Counted from the first letter of the stretch, positions 42,116 to 52,111 are shown. The stretch: 64,000 bases of DNA from Desmonostoc muscorum FACHB-395 (GCF_014698035.1 NZ_JACJSF010000001.1:186001-250000); one strand, 5' to 3'. The notes: generated by a model not told the origin, from the letters alone. A program made the numbers and translations.

Positions 42116-42817
42116 ATGGTCAATTCTAAGCACGTTTCTAACCATTACGAAACTCTCAAAGTTAGTCCAAGTGCCAGCCTTGCGGAGATTAAGCAAGCTT
42201 ATCGCCGCTTGGTTAAGTTATTTCATCCTGACAGTAATCAGGACACTGCCGATCGCGATCAGATTATTCTCATCAATGCAGCTTATGAAATCTTAGGTGA
42301 CAACCATAATCGCCGCAATTATGACCAACAACTGCAAAATGGTTCTCAAAAATTAAATAGCGATCGCCAACAGCGTACAGCATCGGCGCAAAAGCATTAC
42401 CAGACAAAACGAAAAACCGGACGGGAAGCTGACGAGCAAGTTGAAGAATGGCTGCATCGAGTTTATCAACCAGTCAATCATCTACTTGATGGTATTCTCT
42501 ATTCTCTAGAGGAGCAAATAGAGCAATTAGCTGCCGATCCTTTTGATGATGAGTTGTTAGATGAATTTCAGGAATACTTACAAGCCTGTCGAGATGACCT
42601 CAAACAGGCACAAATTATTTTTCGCTCTCTGCCGAATCCCTCTACTTTAGCAGGAACTGCGGCTAACCTCTATTACAGCCTCAATCAAGTAGCAGATGGA
42701 CTTGACGAGTTGGCTTATTTTCCTTTGAGCTACGATGAGCGTTATTTACACACAGGCCAAGAACTATTCCGCATAGCGACAAGATTACACTGTGAAGCGC
42801 AAGCATCTGTTATATAG
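42116..42817 (+). CDS. J-domain (DnaJ-like) protein, 233 aa
   Basis: J-domain at residues about 9-72 with HPD in VKLFHPDSNQD and AYEILGDNHNRRNYD. The remainder is helical and charged with no zinc fingers, so it is not a full DnaJ; it probably recruits DnaK to a special client. It starts 15 nt after cysK, so co-transcription is likely. Confidence 0.88.
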   Translation: MVNSKHVSNHYETLKVSPSASLAEIKQAYRRLVKLFHPDSNQDTADRDQIILINAAYEILGDNHNRRNYDQQLQNGSQKLNSDRQQRTASAQKHYQTKRKTGREADEQVEEWLHRVYQPVNHLLDGILYSLEEQIEQLAADPFDDELLDEFQEYLQACRDDLKQAQIIFRSLPNPSTLAGTAANLYYSLNQVADGLDELAYFPLSYDERYLHTGQELFRIATRLHCEAQASVI

Positions 42818-42840
42818 TCATTGGGCATTAGGCATGGTCA

Positions 42841-42875
42841 AATAACAAATGACTAATGACGAATGACTACTGACA
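42841..42875. repeat. Short AATGACT heptamer run
   Basis: About four ATGACNA-type units between the J-domain gene and the queD-like gene. Confidence 0.7.
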
Positions 42876-42942
42876 AACAAATTAGTTTATGCTGGAAACA
42901 GAAAAAGATTAAGAAATTTTAAATTCTGCTCATAGTGTACTC

Positions 42943-43815
42943 ATGCAATGTATTGTGAATCGCCGCGCCCAGTTTTCGGCAAGTCATCGCTATTGGTTGC
43001 CAGAACTGAGTGAAGCCGAAAATATTGAAAAATTTGGTGCTTGCTCTAAATTTCCTGGACACGGACATAACTATGTCTTATTTATCTCCCTTGCGGGGGA
43101 ATTGGATAAGTATGGTATGGTGCTGAACTTGTCTGATGTCAAACACGTAATCAAACGAGAAGTTACCAGTCAATTGGATTTCTCTTATCTCAACGATGCG
43201 TGGACAGAATTTCAACAAACTTTACCCACCACTGAGAATATTGCCCGAATTATCTGGCAGAGGTTAGCACCGCATTTGCCTTTAGTCCGTGTGCAGTTAT
43301 TTGAACATCCTGAACTTTGGGCAGATTATCTAGGAAACGCAATGGAAGCATACCTTACTATCAGTACTCACTTTAGCGCCGCCCATCGGCTAGCTCATCC
43401 TCATCTCAGTAACGAAGAAAACACTGAGATTTATGGTAAGTGCGCCCGTCCCCACGGCCATGGACACAACTATCATCTAGAAGTCACCGTCAAAGGGGAA
43501 ATTGACCCACGCACTGGCATGATTGTCGATTTAGGGGGTTTGAATCAAGTCATAGAAGATTATGTGGTTGAACCATTCGATCACACTTTTTTAAATAAAG
43601 ACATTCCCTACTTTGCCGAAATTGTGCCCACTGCTGAGAATATCGCACTTTACATTAGTAATTTATTGCGATCGCCCATTCAAGAATTGGGAGCTAAACT
43701 TCACAAAGTGAAACTGATTGAAAGTCCTAATAACTCCTGCGAAATTTACTGTACGGAGTCAGAATCAGATTCAGTCAGCGCAGATGTGAATCAGCCAGTA
43801 TTAGCACGAGTTTAG
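42943..43815 (+). CDS. queD: Double-domain 6-carboxytetrahydropterin synthase / PTPS family protein
   Basis: 290 residues containing two complete PTPS modules. First: AQFSASHRYW with GACSKFPGHGHNY (about 30-42). Second: THFSAAHRLAH with GKCARPHGHGHNYHLEVTVK (about 164-183). Each has the catalytic Cys and the zinc His triplet. Usual QueD is about 120-140 residues, so this is an internal duplication. Role: 7-deazaguanine (queuosine) precursor synthesis or a pterin pathway. Confidence 0.9.
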   Translation: MQCIVNRRAQFSASHRYWLPELSEAENIEKFGACSKFPGHGHNYVLFISLAGELDKYGMVLNLSDVKHVIKREVTSQLDFSYLNDAWTEFQQTLPTTENIARIIWQRLAPHLPLVRVQLFEHPELWADYLGNAMEAYLTISTHFSAAHRLAHPHLSNEENTEIYGKCARPHGHGHNYHLEVTVKGEIDPRTGMIVDLGGLNQVIEDYVVEPFDHTFLNKDIPYFAEIVPTAENIALYISNLLRSPIQELGAKLHKVKLIESPNNSCEIYCTESESDSVSADVNQPVLARV

Positions 43816-43895
43816 GTAATTGAAAATCCCGGCATAGGACATTTTTAATAATTCGTAATTCGTAATTATTAAAATTTATTTTATTCTCTTCGGTT

Positions 43896-43931
43896 CTCTG
43901 CGGTTTAAAAGTGATTTATTTAACCGCAGAG
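43896..43931. repeat. Palindromic repeat CTCTGCGGTT
   Basis: CTCTGCGGTT and AACCGCAGAG are inverted, extended by GTTCTCTG / CAGAGAAC. It sits between the convergent queD-like and Uma2 genes and could terminate both. Confidence 0.75.
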
Positions 43932-43977
43932 GCACAGAGAACACAGAGTAAAGAGGATAATCGAAAAGAATCCAAGT

Positions 43978-44535
43978 CTAGAAAAGTTTACTCACTAAGC
44001 AGGTGAAACCATTTAGCAAAGGACTTGTCAATTCATCTTGACTAAATAAAGTAACTGCTAACTTTAATGCAGCCTGTTCACGACGATAAACTTCAACTTT
44101 CTTCTGTATAGAATCGCAAATCCAATATTCCTGAACTCCTTGCACTGAGTACAGCTTTAACTTTGTTTCCTTGTCGCGTTTCTCGTTTTTTTCACCAGGT
44201 GAGAGAACCTCTACTACTAACTCTGGTGCGCCCGTGAGGTGTCCAGCTTCATCTAGTAAGTATTTCAACCGTTCATGACTTGCCCACACCACATCAGGGA
44301 TCACATTGTCAGAATCTGAGAAAATAATTCCAGGTGCAATCGCAGCTTTACCTAAACCAGTTTCATCTGACCAATTGTTAAGAACTGTAACAATATTGCC
44401 ACAGCTTGATTGATGATCCCAACTAGGTGATTTAGTCACAAATAGTTCTCCATCAATAATCTCATAACGATTTCTGCGATCGCCAGCGAATAACTCTAGG
44501 TCATCTGTCGTCCAACGCACTGGAGTTGTTTGCAT
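43978..44535 (-). CDS. Uma2 family (DUF820) restriction-endonuclease-fold protein
   Basis: 185 residues with the PD-(D/E)XK pattern: DGELFVTKSP, PDVVWASHERL, ELVVEVLSPGEKNEKRDKET and LYSVQGVQEYWICD. The conserved PDVV ... EVLSP ... K order is intact. This family is greatly expanded in cyanobacteria; biological role unclear. Confidence 0.9.
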   Translation of the reverse strand: MQTTPVRWTTDDLELFAGDRRNRYEIIDGELFVTKSPSWDHQSSCGNIVTVLNNWSDETGLGKAAIAPGIIFSDSDNVIPDVVWASHERLKYLLDEAGHLTGAPELVVEVLSPGEKNEKRDKETKLKLYSVQGVQEYWICDSIQKKVEVYRREQAALKLAVTLFSQDELTSPLLNGFTCLVSKLF

Positions 44536-44567
44536 AGAAACCCCCTAGCATTTTCTTAAATCATATT

Positions 44568-45536
44568 TTAAAAATACCGACGACGGGCGGAATGTCGCAA
44601 ATAGCGATAAATGCCCCAAGCTAAAATTCCAAAAAAGAGATTTAGCAAAAAGCGACTAAATATAAACCACAAAATATAACTGTCCAAAAGCTTTGACGGA
44701 CTCAAAGGAATAATTTTATTGGCTAAGAGAAACAGCCCAAAAATAGCATTTCCACCCAGCACGAGGGCAAAAAGCACTAAACCCCTCTGCCAGTAACGGC
44801 GTTGGGGTGTACGTTCTGAAATTAGGGTAATTACAGGTTTACCTTGCACTTTTCGCAGTAATTGTTCTAGTCGCCAAAACATCCACAATAAAAACGGAAA
44901 TAAACCATAATTAAGGAAACATAGCGCTCGTGAGTAACTGCAAGCACTAGATAGAATATTAACTAAGGCATGACAGATTACAGAATTCAGCCAAGCCCAA
45001 AGAATGAACTTCCTGTCTTGATGTAACCGATTCTTAGACGAAATATACATTGCCAAGGCATATCCCCAAGGCGCAGAGAACATGGCATGGACTGGCGTGC
45101 TAATAGTACGCCCAAGAATTGATCCTGTATTGTGAAAAAGATAAATCCAGTTCTCTTCGGCGGTAAATCCAAGGGCAACGGCTATGGTGAAGAGGAAAAC
45201 GGTTGAGGGAAGTAATCGATACGTGCGTTGCAAATAGTAGGTTGGCACAACAACCCCTGCTAACTTGCAGCCTTCTTCAATTGAACCTACTTCTACAAGC
45301 TGCCGTAAGATTGCACCAGGGAGCGATCGCTTGATCCGTTCCCAGTCTACAACCCAATTGACTACAGTTTCAAAATTCCATTCAAGTCTAAGGGCTAAAA
45401 GACCAGATATTGCCCCGATGCCAAAGAACATCAGTAACTTTAACAGAGGTGGGGCAAATGGTACTCGATAGTAGTAGTAGCCTAGCAGCAGCAAGGGTGG
45501 TATTGCTGACCACAGCAGTAGAGAAAAATCAACCAC
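44568..45536 (-). CDS. PrsW-family intramembrane protease-like protein
   Basis: 322 residues, about eight membrane helices. The motif IEEGCKLAGV (about 89-98) and FTAEENWIYL (about 122-131) match the Glu-Glu and Glu-Asn signatures of PrsW-type metalloproteases, with further His in the following helices. It probably cleaves a membrane protein such as an anti-sigma factor, but no such gene is adjacent. It overlaps the methyltransferase gene by 8 nt. Confidence 0.82.
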   Translation of the reverse strand: MVDFSLLLWSAIPPLLLLGYYYYRVPFAPPLLKLLMFFGIGAISGLLALRLEWNFETVVNWVVDWERIKRSLPGAILRQLVEVGSIEEGCKLAGVVVPTYYLQRTYRLLPSTVFLFTIAVALGFTAEENWIYLFHNTGSILGRTISTPVHAMFSAPWGYALAMYISSKNRLHQDRKFILWAWLNSVICHALVNILSSACSYSRALCFLNYGLFPFLLWMFWRLEQLLRKVQGKPVITLISERTPQRRYWQRGLVLFALVLGGNAIFGLFLLANKIIPLSPSKLLDSYILWFIFSRFLLNLFFGILAWGIYRYLRHSARRRYF

Positions 45537-46449
45537 TCACCTGAGCAATTACTGTGCGGTGACGGTGGGTATTGTTGGTAATAGTGGGAGTTTGGAAACC
45601 TGCCTCAACAAAAGCTTGCTCAATATCCAAAGCAAAATATTCATCTAAATACGGTTCAGTACTTTTGAGCAACGTCAAAATATAGGCTGGCATTTTCTGG
45701 TAAACTTCAGACTTGGGATTCATATCCATGATTGCCAAGTAGCCACCTGGACGCAGCACGCGCCGCATTTCAGCTAAAATCTGTCGGGTTGCTGACTGGG
45801 GTAATTCGTGACACATCAAGAAAATTGAGACTAAATCAAATGAGGCATCTGGTAGCCCAGTAGATTCTGCTTGGGCATGAAGCCAGTTAATTTTAGCTTG
45901 GCGTTGTTGGGCGCGGTAATTGGCAATAGCTAAGAAGTAGGGAGATAAATCCAAGCCTGTAATTTTGGCATGGGGATAAATTTCTTGCATGGTAAATGTA
46001 CTCAAACCCACACCACAGGCCAAATCTAGGATTTCTTGGGGTTGATTGGGGATTTGCGCTTTGAGGATATCGTGGTAACTTTGGCGCAGTCTAGCATCTC
46101 CTTCTGCTCCAGCATCTTGCCAAATTCCAGCATGGACAGTACGAGCAGCAACTTCTAACTCGCAAGCAGCTTTCCAACTGAGGTTTCCACCTTCGTAGGC
46201 ATGGAATGACCGCAAATAGTATTCTGGGTAGGAAAGCTCAGGATTTTGTACTTGAGCTAGATCAGCCTTCCAATCATGCGCTTGTAGTGTTTCGACTTCT
46301 TGCGTCCAAGGCACACCAATTCTCTCGGCACGTTTAATCATCATTTGACGGGCTTGATGTTTGGCTAGGTTGGCTAAAGGCTTGATTGCCAGTACGCCAT
46401 TTACCAAGCGGGAAGCGAAGCCAGGAGTCGTTTTTACAGTAGCAGTCAT
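45529..46449 (-). CDS. Class I SAM-dependent methyltransferase
   Basis: 306 residues. The SAM-binding core starts ILDLACGVGLSTFTMQEIYP (about 138-157), then ITGLDLSPYFLAIAN, SFDLVSIFLMCHELP and MRRVLRPGGYLAIMD. Residues 1-130 are an N-terminal helical extension. The substrate is unknown. It is the first gene of a two-gene unit with the PrsW-like gene. Confidence 0.9.
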   Translation of the reverse strand: MTATVKTTPGFASRLVNGVLAIKPLANLAKHQARQMMIKRAERIGVPWTQEVETLQAHDWKADLAQVQNPELSYPEYYLRSFHAYEGGNLSWKAACELEVAARTVHAGIWQDAGAEGDARLRQSYHDILKAQIPNQPQEILDLACGVGLSTFTMQEIYPHAKITGLDLSPYFLAIANYRAQQRQAKINWLHAQAESTGLPDASFDLVSIFLMCHELPQSATRQILAEMRRVLRPGGYLAIMDMNPKSEVYQKMPAYILTLLKSTEPYLDEYFALDIEQAFVEAGFQTPTITNNTHRHRTVIAQVSG

Positions 46450-46704
46450 AAATTAATTTGCGTTCACAGCTTTTTTACTTATGACATAATTGCTGGACGG
46501 CAGTCTAGAAATGAATTGAATTATATAATGATGTCATGGAATTTTGATATGGAAAATTTTGGTGTGATTTGTTTTTCCAGAGAATCACACTGTTCTCTAA
46601 TTTATACACTTCATTGAAGATTGACAAAATCTATCTCAACAGAGAGGGAAAAAAGTTGAGCGCCATATAAAAAAAGACTACAACTAACTTATTGAGTCTC
46701 AAGT

Positions 46705-47136
46705 ATGGCAAGAGCAAGAAGAACAAGTGGCTTTTTAAGGGATTTTCAAGAATTTGCTTTCAAAGGTAATGTGATTGACTTAGCGATCGCAGTCATCATC
46801 GGTACTGCCTTCAGCCGGGTTATCACCTCCTTTGTTGAGGATGTGATTATGCCATTGATTAACCCTTTGATTAGCGTGAGTGGCAAAGAATGGAGAACAA
46901 TCGCCATAGGCCCAGGAATTGCGATCGGTCAATTTCTTGGCGCAATCATTGACTTTTTAACCATTGCCTTAATTTTATTTGTAGCAATTCGCGCCTTACA
47001 AAAATTGAAGAGGCAAGAGGATGTTCCCGTAGAATCCCCAGCATCAGACGCTAATGTCATAGCTCAGGAAAGGCTGACTGGGGCGTTGGATAGACTGAGC
47101 CAGACATTGGAATCTCGGAATAATCAAGTTTTGTAA
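46705..47136 (+). CDS. mscL: Large-conductance mechanosensitive channel
   Basis: 143 residues, two membrane helices: FLRDFQEFAFKGNVIDLAIA (about 10-29) with the pore constriction, and GQFLGAIIDFLTIALILFVA (about 72-91). A C-terminal amphipathic tail follows. It opens as a homopentamer on strong membrane stretch. Standard length. Confidence 0.96.
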   Translation: MARARRTSGFLRDFQEFAFKGNVIDLAIAVIIGTAFSRVITSFVEDVIMPLINPLISVSGKEWRTIAIGPGIAIGQFLGAIIDFLTIALILFVAIRALQKLKRQEDVPVESPASDANVIAQERLTGALDRLSQTLESRNNQVL

Positions 47137-47238
47137 GTGAGGGCAAGGGGAGCAATGGGAGCAGGGAGTAGAAGGGAAAGAGGTAATTTTTAATTCTCCC
47201 CCTTGCTCCCTGCCCCTCTGCCCCTTGTGCCCAATCCC
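47137..47238. repeat. G-rich/C-rich inverted repeat at a convergent junction
   Basis: GGGGAGCAATGGGAGCAGGG on the left faces CCCTTGCTCCCTGCCCC on the right around 47140-47235. The third such structure between converging genes in the window. Confidence 0.7.
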
Positions 47239-48918
47239 CTATTTTGCAGAAGGCTTGAGAGCTAACAACATCTCTAATTCACTGGTGGATTTATCGGGGC
47301 TATTAGCAGTAAAACCAAGACCACGAATGGAATTAAGGATGGTGATGGTATTGGCATCAGATGAAATTAAACTATTAACCAGGGGTACAGTTTTAGTTTT
47401 ATCCATATCCAGGTATAAATAGCCGCCGTTGGGCTTTTGCAAAGAACCAGTAACGGCTTTGAAAGCGTCGCTATTATTAAGAGATTGATTCTTGCGATCG
47501 CTGATTGCGTCAGCAATTGGGCCACCAAGAGCCACAAATACAGTATCTTGATCCAGCCAACCATGCGCCAATAAAGCTCCCTGTTTAGGGATTTGCCATT
47601 CAGTTACATCTTTACCACCAATATTTCTATTGGCGATGTTGATTTGTTGTACTTTGGCCAAAGTATCCAATTTTGTCAAGGTGGCTTCGGCTGTTTTGCG
47701 ATCGCTAGTGTCAAATACTAAAGCACCCCCAAAACCAACACTGGCTAACACTCCTTGATTGGATGGAATAGCACCAAAGGCAAATTCCCCATTCATCCAA
47801 CCAAAAATATCCTTATCTAGGTCAATATTGGCAATTTTCACTTGCCCTCGCGCTTGTTCCAGGGCCTGCTTCATTTCTGGATAATCTTTTGACTGTTCTA
47901 CTAAGGTTTCCCAGCCACGGCTGATGCCATTTCCGCTAATCAGAGCAAAGGTATCAGTAGGAAATTGCCCGACTATATTTCCCGGACTTGATTGATACTG
48001 GAATTTATTCAGCTGCGGATCTAAATTAGCGATCGCTTTTACTCGCACTCCCGCATCATCAACACCAACACCCGCTACCACAGATTTTATCTGCTTCAGT
48101 TGCGCCAAGGCTTGTGGAGGTAACTGCTTTGCTTGCTGATTTCCGGCAGTTAACTGCTGTACCATACCTGCATAGTCTGGTACATAAATTTGGGCGAGGC
48201 TATTTTTAACATCCACTCCTTTACTGAGAATGCTACTTGCACCTTCTTTACTGGCAAAAGAAGACTGTCCCTTAAAGGTGTCAATTGCTTTTTCTACAGC
48301 TTGCTTTTCGGGGGCTAATATCAAGTGACTATTATTTAAAACTACGCTATATGTCGGCTTGCCATTTTCTGTAGTTTCAAGAATTTTTTGACCTTGGTAA
48401 TCAGATTCTTGGGATTTCACCCCTTTTTGTGACTTCAATTTGTTAGCAAAATTCAAGGCACTGATTTTATCCTTTATTCCCACTACTATCAGGATATTTG
48501 ATTCCTGCTGTAAATTTGTTGGTACATTAGGTGCGCTGGAGGGCACTTTTAGCTGTGCAGGTTTCACAGAATTTGGTGGTAGTACAGCAATCATCACACC
48601 ACCAACCCAAGGCTTTATGTCTTTTTCATAAGAAACGTTACCGTCACTGAACATTTGCTTATTGAAATCTTCCAGACCTTTTGCCACTAACTTTTGTGCT
48701 TCTGGAGTGCCAAATTGATGTAACTTTGCCCAAGCTTGAGGGTCAGTAGTAATATAAGTTGCCATCAATGCTGTTGAAGGTACTAATTTAGCACTGCCGA
48801 GAGCGTCTGAGCTACCTCCTGATGGGCCTTTCAAATACATATAAGCCGCGATACTTCCTGCTACAACGAGAGCAGCACCAACCGCAGGAATGAAAAACTT
48901 TGATTTACTTTCGGGCAT
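47239..48918 (-). CDS. DUF3352 domain protein, membrane-anchored
   Basis: 559 residues. A single N-terminal membrane helix (IPAVGAALVVAGSIAAYMYL, about 9-28) and a long extracytoplasmic part rich in NILIVVGIKDKISALNF and QLNKFQYQSSPGNIVGQFPT type strands. This matches cyanobacterial DUF3352 proteins, which have no known function. Complete. Confidence 0.82.
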   Translation of the reverse strand: MPESKSKFFIPAVGAALVVAGSIAAYMYLKGPSGGSSDALGSAKLVPSTALMATYITTDPQAWAKLHQFGTPEAQKLVAKGLEDFNKQMFSDGNVSYEKDIKPWVGGVMIAVLPPNSVKPAQLKVPSSAPNVPTNLQQESNILIVVGIKDKISALNFANKLKSQKGVKSQESDYQGQKILETTENGKPTYSVVLNNSHLILAPEKQAVEKAIDTFKGQSSFASKEGASSILSKGVDVKNSLAQIYVPDYAGMVQQLTAGNQQAKQLPPQALAQLKQIKSVVAGVGVDDAGVRVKAIANLDPQLNKFQYQSSPGNIVGQFPTDTFALISGNGISRGWETLVEQSKDYPEMKQALEQARGQVKIANIDLDKDIFGWMNGEFAFGAIPSNQGVLASVGFGGALVFDTSDRKTAEATLTKLDTLAKVQQINIANRNIGGKDVTEWQIPKQGALLAHGWLDQDTVFVALGGPIADAISDRKNQSLNNSDAFKAVTGSLQKPNGGYLYLDMDKTKTVPLVNSLISSDANTITILNSIRGLGFTANSPDKSTSELEMLLALKPSAK

Positions 48919-49471
48919 TTTATTATCCTCTTTTGCTCAGATTGTCACCGAGATTTATACAAGTGTCACTGTAGAGTTTTCGGATTTATTAATAATTTCC
49001 GCTCATCGATCGGTATTTACTGATAAAATTAGTAGTCCTATAAGCTAGCAGTCTCAAATAATTACCCTAAAAAAGACTCCCAGGGAATGAGGAGCGAATT
49101 AGCAAATGATATGCTGTTCATCTCAAATAAAATAGCCTGCTCAACAGCAGCAAGTTATCCTAAGTTATAAGAACAATTAGGAGTATTTGTACTTAATGAG
49201 AATCTATCGAGGTGCAAGAGACACTTGACTCGATGACAAAAAAGTGCAAAACATCAGTAAAAGGAAATGCGGGAGGGATATGGAAAAAAGTCCCAGGATC
49301 GATAGTCGATCTTCGGAAACTTGGGTGAGATTAAGTTCAATCCTCCAATCCCCAATGGGAATCTTAACCCCCATACTGCCCTATTGATTTGGGAAATACA
49401 GATACCGCTATTTTGCTTAATTACATCTAGCCAAGCCAGACTTTTCAGGATTACAAGGTCAGTAAGGATCA
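48919..49471. other. Divergent intergenic region, 553 bp
   Basis: No gene, tRNA or notable repeat. A small palindrome GATCGATAGTCGATC lies at about 49297. The region must contain promoters for the DUF3352 and aminopeptidase genes. Confidence 0.45.
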
Positions 49472-52111
49472 ATGTCGAAGTCTTATTTTGATACAGATAA
49501 TAACGGACACAAACCTTTTGAGTTACCGGGAGCAAGACCACACTACAATCCCGATCGCCCCGGACAGGTGGAGCATATTTTTCTCGATCTCAGCTTAGAT
49601 ATCCCTAAAAAAAGCTATCAGGGCATTTGTAGCATTCGCCTCTTGCCAATCCGTAATGGCATTGACCGTTTGACTTTGGATGCTGTCAACCTGAATATCG
49701 AGTCTGTGCAGGTGGACGATGTGCCACAAAATTTTGACTACGACGGGGAACAGCTTTCTATCCAACTTTCTGAGACGACTCAGATTGGTAAACGCTTGCT
49801 GATTGCGATCGCCTACTCGGTGGAAAAACCGCAACGCGGCATTTATTTTATCCAACCAGATAAGCACTATCCAAACAAGCCCACTCAGGTTTGGACTCAG
49901 GGAGAAGACGAAGACTCCCGGTTTTGGTTCCCCTGTTTTGACTATCCAGGACAATTGTCTACTTCCGAAATTCGCGTTCGTGTCCCCAACCCCCTCGTGG
50001 CGATTTCCAACGGCGAACTGATTGACACCACAGAAGATGGTGATTATAAAATCTACCATTGGTTACAGCAACAAGTTCATCCTACCTACTTGATGACTTT
50101 GGCAGTAGGTGACTTTGCCGAAATTCAGGATGAGTGGAAGGGTAAACCAGTCACCTACTATGTAGAAAAGGGGCGGGAGGAAGATGCTAAACGTAGCATG
50201 GGCAAAACTCCCCGGATGATCGAATTTTTGAGCCAAAAGTATGGTTATCCATATCCTTTCCCGAAATATGCCCAGGTTTGTGTAGATGACTTCATCTTTG
50301 GCGGGATGGAAAACACCTCCACAACCTTGTTAACAGATAGATGTTTGCTGGATGAACGCGCCGCTTTAGATAACCGCAACACCGAAAGTTTAGTTGTCCA
50401 CGAACTCGCCCACCAGTGGTTTGGTGATTTGGTGGTGATTAAGCATTGGTCTCATGCTTGGATTAAGGAAGGAATGGCTTCCTATTCTGAGGTGATGTGG
50501 ACAGAACAGGAATATAGTCTAGAAGAAGCAGCTTACTATCGGTTTTTAGAAGCTCGTCGTTACATTAGTGAAGATAGCAGCCGCTACCGTCGCCCGATGG
50601 TAACACATGTTTACCGCGAAGCTATTGAACTTTACGATCGCCATATCTACGAAAAAGGGTCTTGTGTTTATCACATGATTCGGGCCCAATTGGGAGATGA
50701 ATTATTTTGGCAGGCTATTCAAACATTTGTTCAAGATAATGCCCACAAAACTGTAGAAACGATAGATTTACTCAGGGCAATTGAAAAGGCTACTGGACAT
50801 AATCTTTTGTTCCTCTTTGACCAATACGTTTATCGTGGTGGCCATCCCGATTTTAAGGTAGCTTACTCTTGGGATGGAGATGCTAAGTTGGCAAAAATTA
50901 CGGTAACTCAAACCCAAGCTGCTGAAGATAAAAATGGCAGTAAGGATTTGTTTGATTTAAAAATACCTATTGGTTTTGGCTATACCCAACAAGAAGTGAG
51001 AAGTGAGGAGTTAGGAGTTAAAAATAATTCCAAACTCACAACTCCTAACTCACAACTCAAAGTTTTTGTAGTACGGATAAATGAACGAGAACAAAGTTTC
51101 TACTTTCCCTTAGAAAATAAGCCCCAATATATCAGCTTTGATGTTGAGAATAATTACCTAAAAACAGTAGCTTTAGAGTATCCAATAGCAGAGTTAAAAG
51201 CACAATTAGAATCTGATCCCAACCCAATTTCGCGCATCTATGCAGCAGAAGCTTTAACGAAAAAAGGCGGGTTAGAAGCAACAAAAGCACTATCTGCGTC
51301 CCTCAAAAATGACCCATTGTGGGGTGTGCGTGTGGAAGTGGCAAAACAACTAGCCAAAATTAATTTAGACCAAGCTTTTGATGGCTTGGTTCTGGGATTA
51401 AAAGATAAAAATGCTTACGTGCGACGATCTGTAGTGGAAGCACTTGCTCAAATCAAAACTGCTGAAAGCTATAAAGTTGTAAGAGGGTTGTTGCAAAAGG
51501 GCGATCCTAGCTACTACGTGGAAGCAGCAGCCTCTCGTGTGATTGGCGCGATCGCATCTGCAAACTTGGAAGAAAAACCCAAGGAAGATAAGGTACTAAA
51601 GCAACTCAAGGGCATTTTAGAAGAAAAGGCGGGTTGGAATGAAGTAGTGCGGAGTGGTGCGATCGCTGGTTTAGCTGAATTCAAAACCTCGGAAGCAGCT
51701 TTAAATCTACTACTCGAATACACCAAAATCGGTGTACCACAACCTCTACGTTTAGCCACAATTCGCGCTTTAGGAAAGATTTCTGTAGGTCAAAGTCCGG
51801 TTAATTTGGAACGGATTTTAGAAAAACTAGCAGAACTAGCCAAAGAAACCTTCTTTTTAACGCAAGTGGCGGTAGCAGCAGCATTGGGACAAATGGAAAC
51901 ACCTAAAGCAGTCGGAATTTTGCGATCGCTAGCTGAACAAACAGCCGATGGGCGTGTCCGTCGCAATGCTGAAGAAGAAATTTCCAAGGTGCAAAAGAAC
52001 ATCGGTTCAGAAAAAACCCTCCGTCAATTGCGTGAAGATTTCGACCAACTCAAACAACAAAACCAGGAATTGAGAAGCCGTTTAGAAAACTTGGAGGCCA
52101 AATCTAAATAG
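49472..52111 (+). CDS. M1 family aminopeptidase with C-terminal HEAT repeats
   Basis: 879 residues. Exopeptidase motif FGGMENTST (about 272-280) and zinc site VHELAHQWFGD with the third ligand in WIKEGMASYSE (about 309-345). Residues about 590-840 form HEAT-like helical repeats (KNDPLWGVRVEVAKQLAKI, DKNAYVRRSVVEALAQI), and the end is a coiled coil. It trims N-terminal residues from peptides. Residues about 508-530 (EVRSEELGVKNNSKL and following) are encoded by an in-frame palindromic repeat at 50993-51059. Confidence 0.93.
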   Translation: MSKSYFDTDNNGHKPFELPGARPHYNPDRPGQVEHIFLDLSLDIPKKSYQGICSIRLLPIRNGIDRLTLDAVNLNIESVQVDDVPQNFDYDGEQLSIQLSETTQIGKRLLIAIAYSVEKPQRGIYFIQPDKHYPNKPTQVWTQGEDEDSRFWFPCFDYPGQLSTSEIRVRVPNPLVAISNGELIDTTEDGDYKIYHWLQQQVHPTYLMTLAVGDFAEIQDEWKGKPVTYYVEKGREEDAKRSMGKTPRMIEFLSQKYGYPYPFPKYAQVCVDDFIFGGMENTSTTLLTDRCLLDERAALDNRNTESLVVHELAHQWFGDLVVIKHWSHAWIKEGMASYSEVMWTEQEYSLEEAAYYRFLEARRYISEDSSRYRRPMVTHVYREAIELYDRHIYEKGSCVYHMIRAQLGDELFWQAIQTFVQDNAHKTVETIDLLRAIEKATGHNLLFLFDQYVYRGGHPDFKVAYSWDGDAKLAKITVTQTQAAEDKNGSKDLFDLKIPIGFGYTQQEVRSEELGVKNNSKLTTPNSQLKVFVVRINEREQSFYFPLENKPQYISFDVENNYLKTVALEYPIAELKAQLESDPNPISRIYAAEALTKKGGLEATKALSASLKNDPLWGVRVEVAKQLAKINLDQAFDGLVLGLKDKNAYVRRSVVEALAQIKTAESYKVVRGLLQKGDPSYYVEAAASRVIGAIASANLEEKPKEDKVLKQLKGILEEKAGWNEVVRSGAIAGLAEFKTSEAALNLLLEYTKIGVPQPLRLATIRALGKISVGQSPVNLERILEKLAELAKETFFLTQVAVAAALGQMETPKAVGILRSLAEQTADGRVRRNAEEEISKVQKNIGSEKTLRQLREDFDQLKQQNQELRSRLENLEAKSK
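50993..51059. repeat. Palindromic repeat in frame inside the aminopeptidase gene
   Basis: GAGAAGTGAGGAGTTAGGAG on the left faces CACAACTCCTAACTCACAAC on the right. This folded-back repeat type is common in Nostoc intergenic DNA. Here it adds about 22 codons between two beta strands with no frameshift. Confidence 0.8.

Noticed and set aside
49254..49541. 95-codon minus-strand open frame upstream of the aminopeptidase
   Set aside because: It overlaps the aminopeptidase start and shows no conserved pattern.
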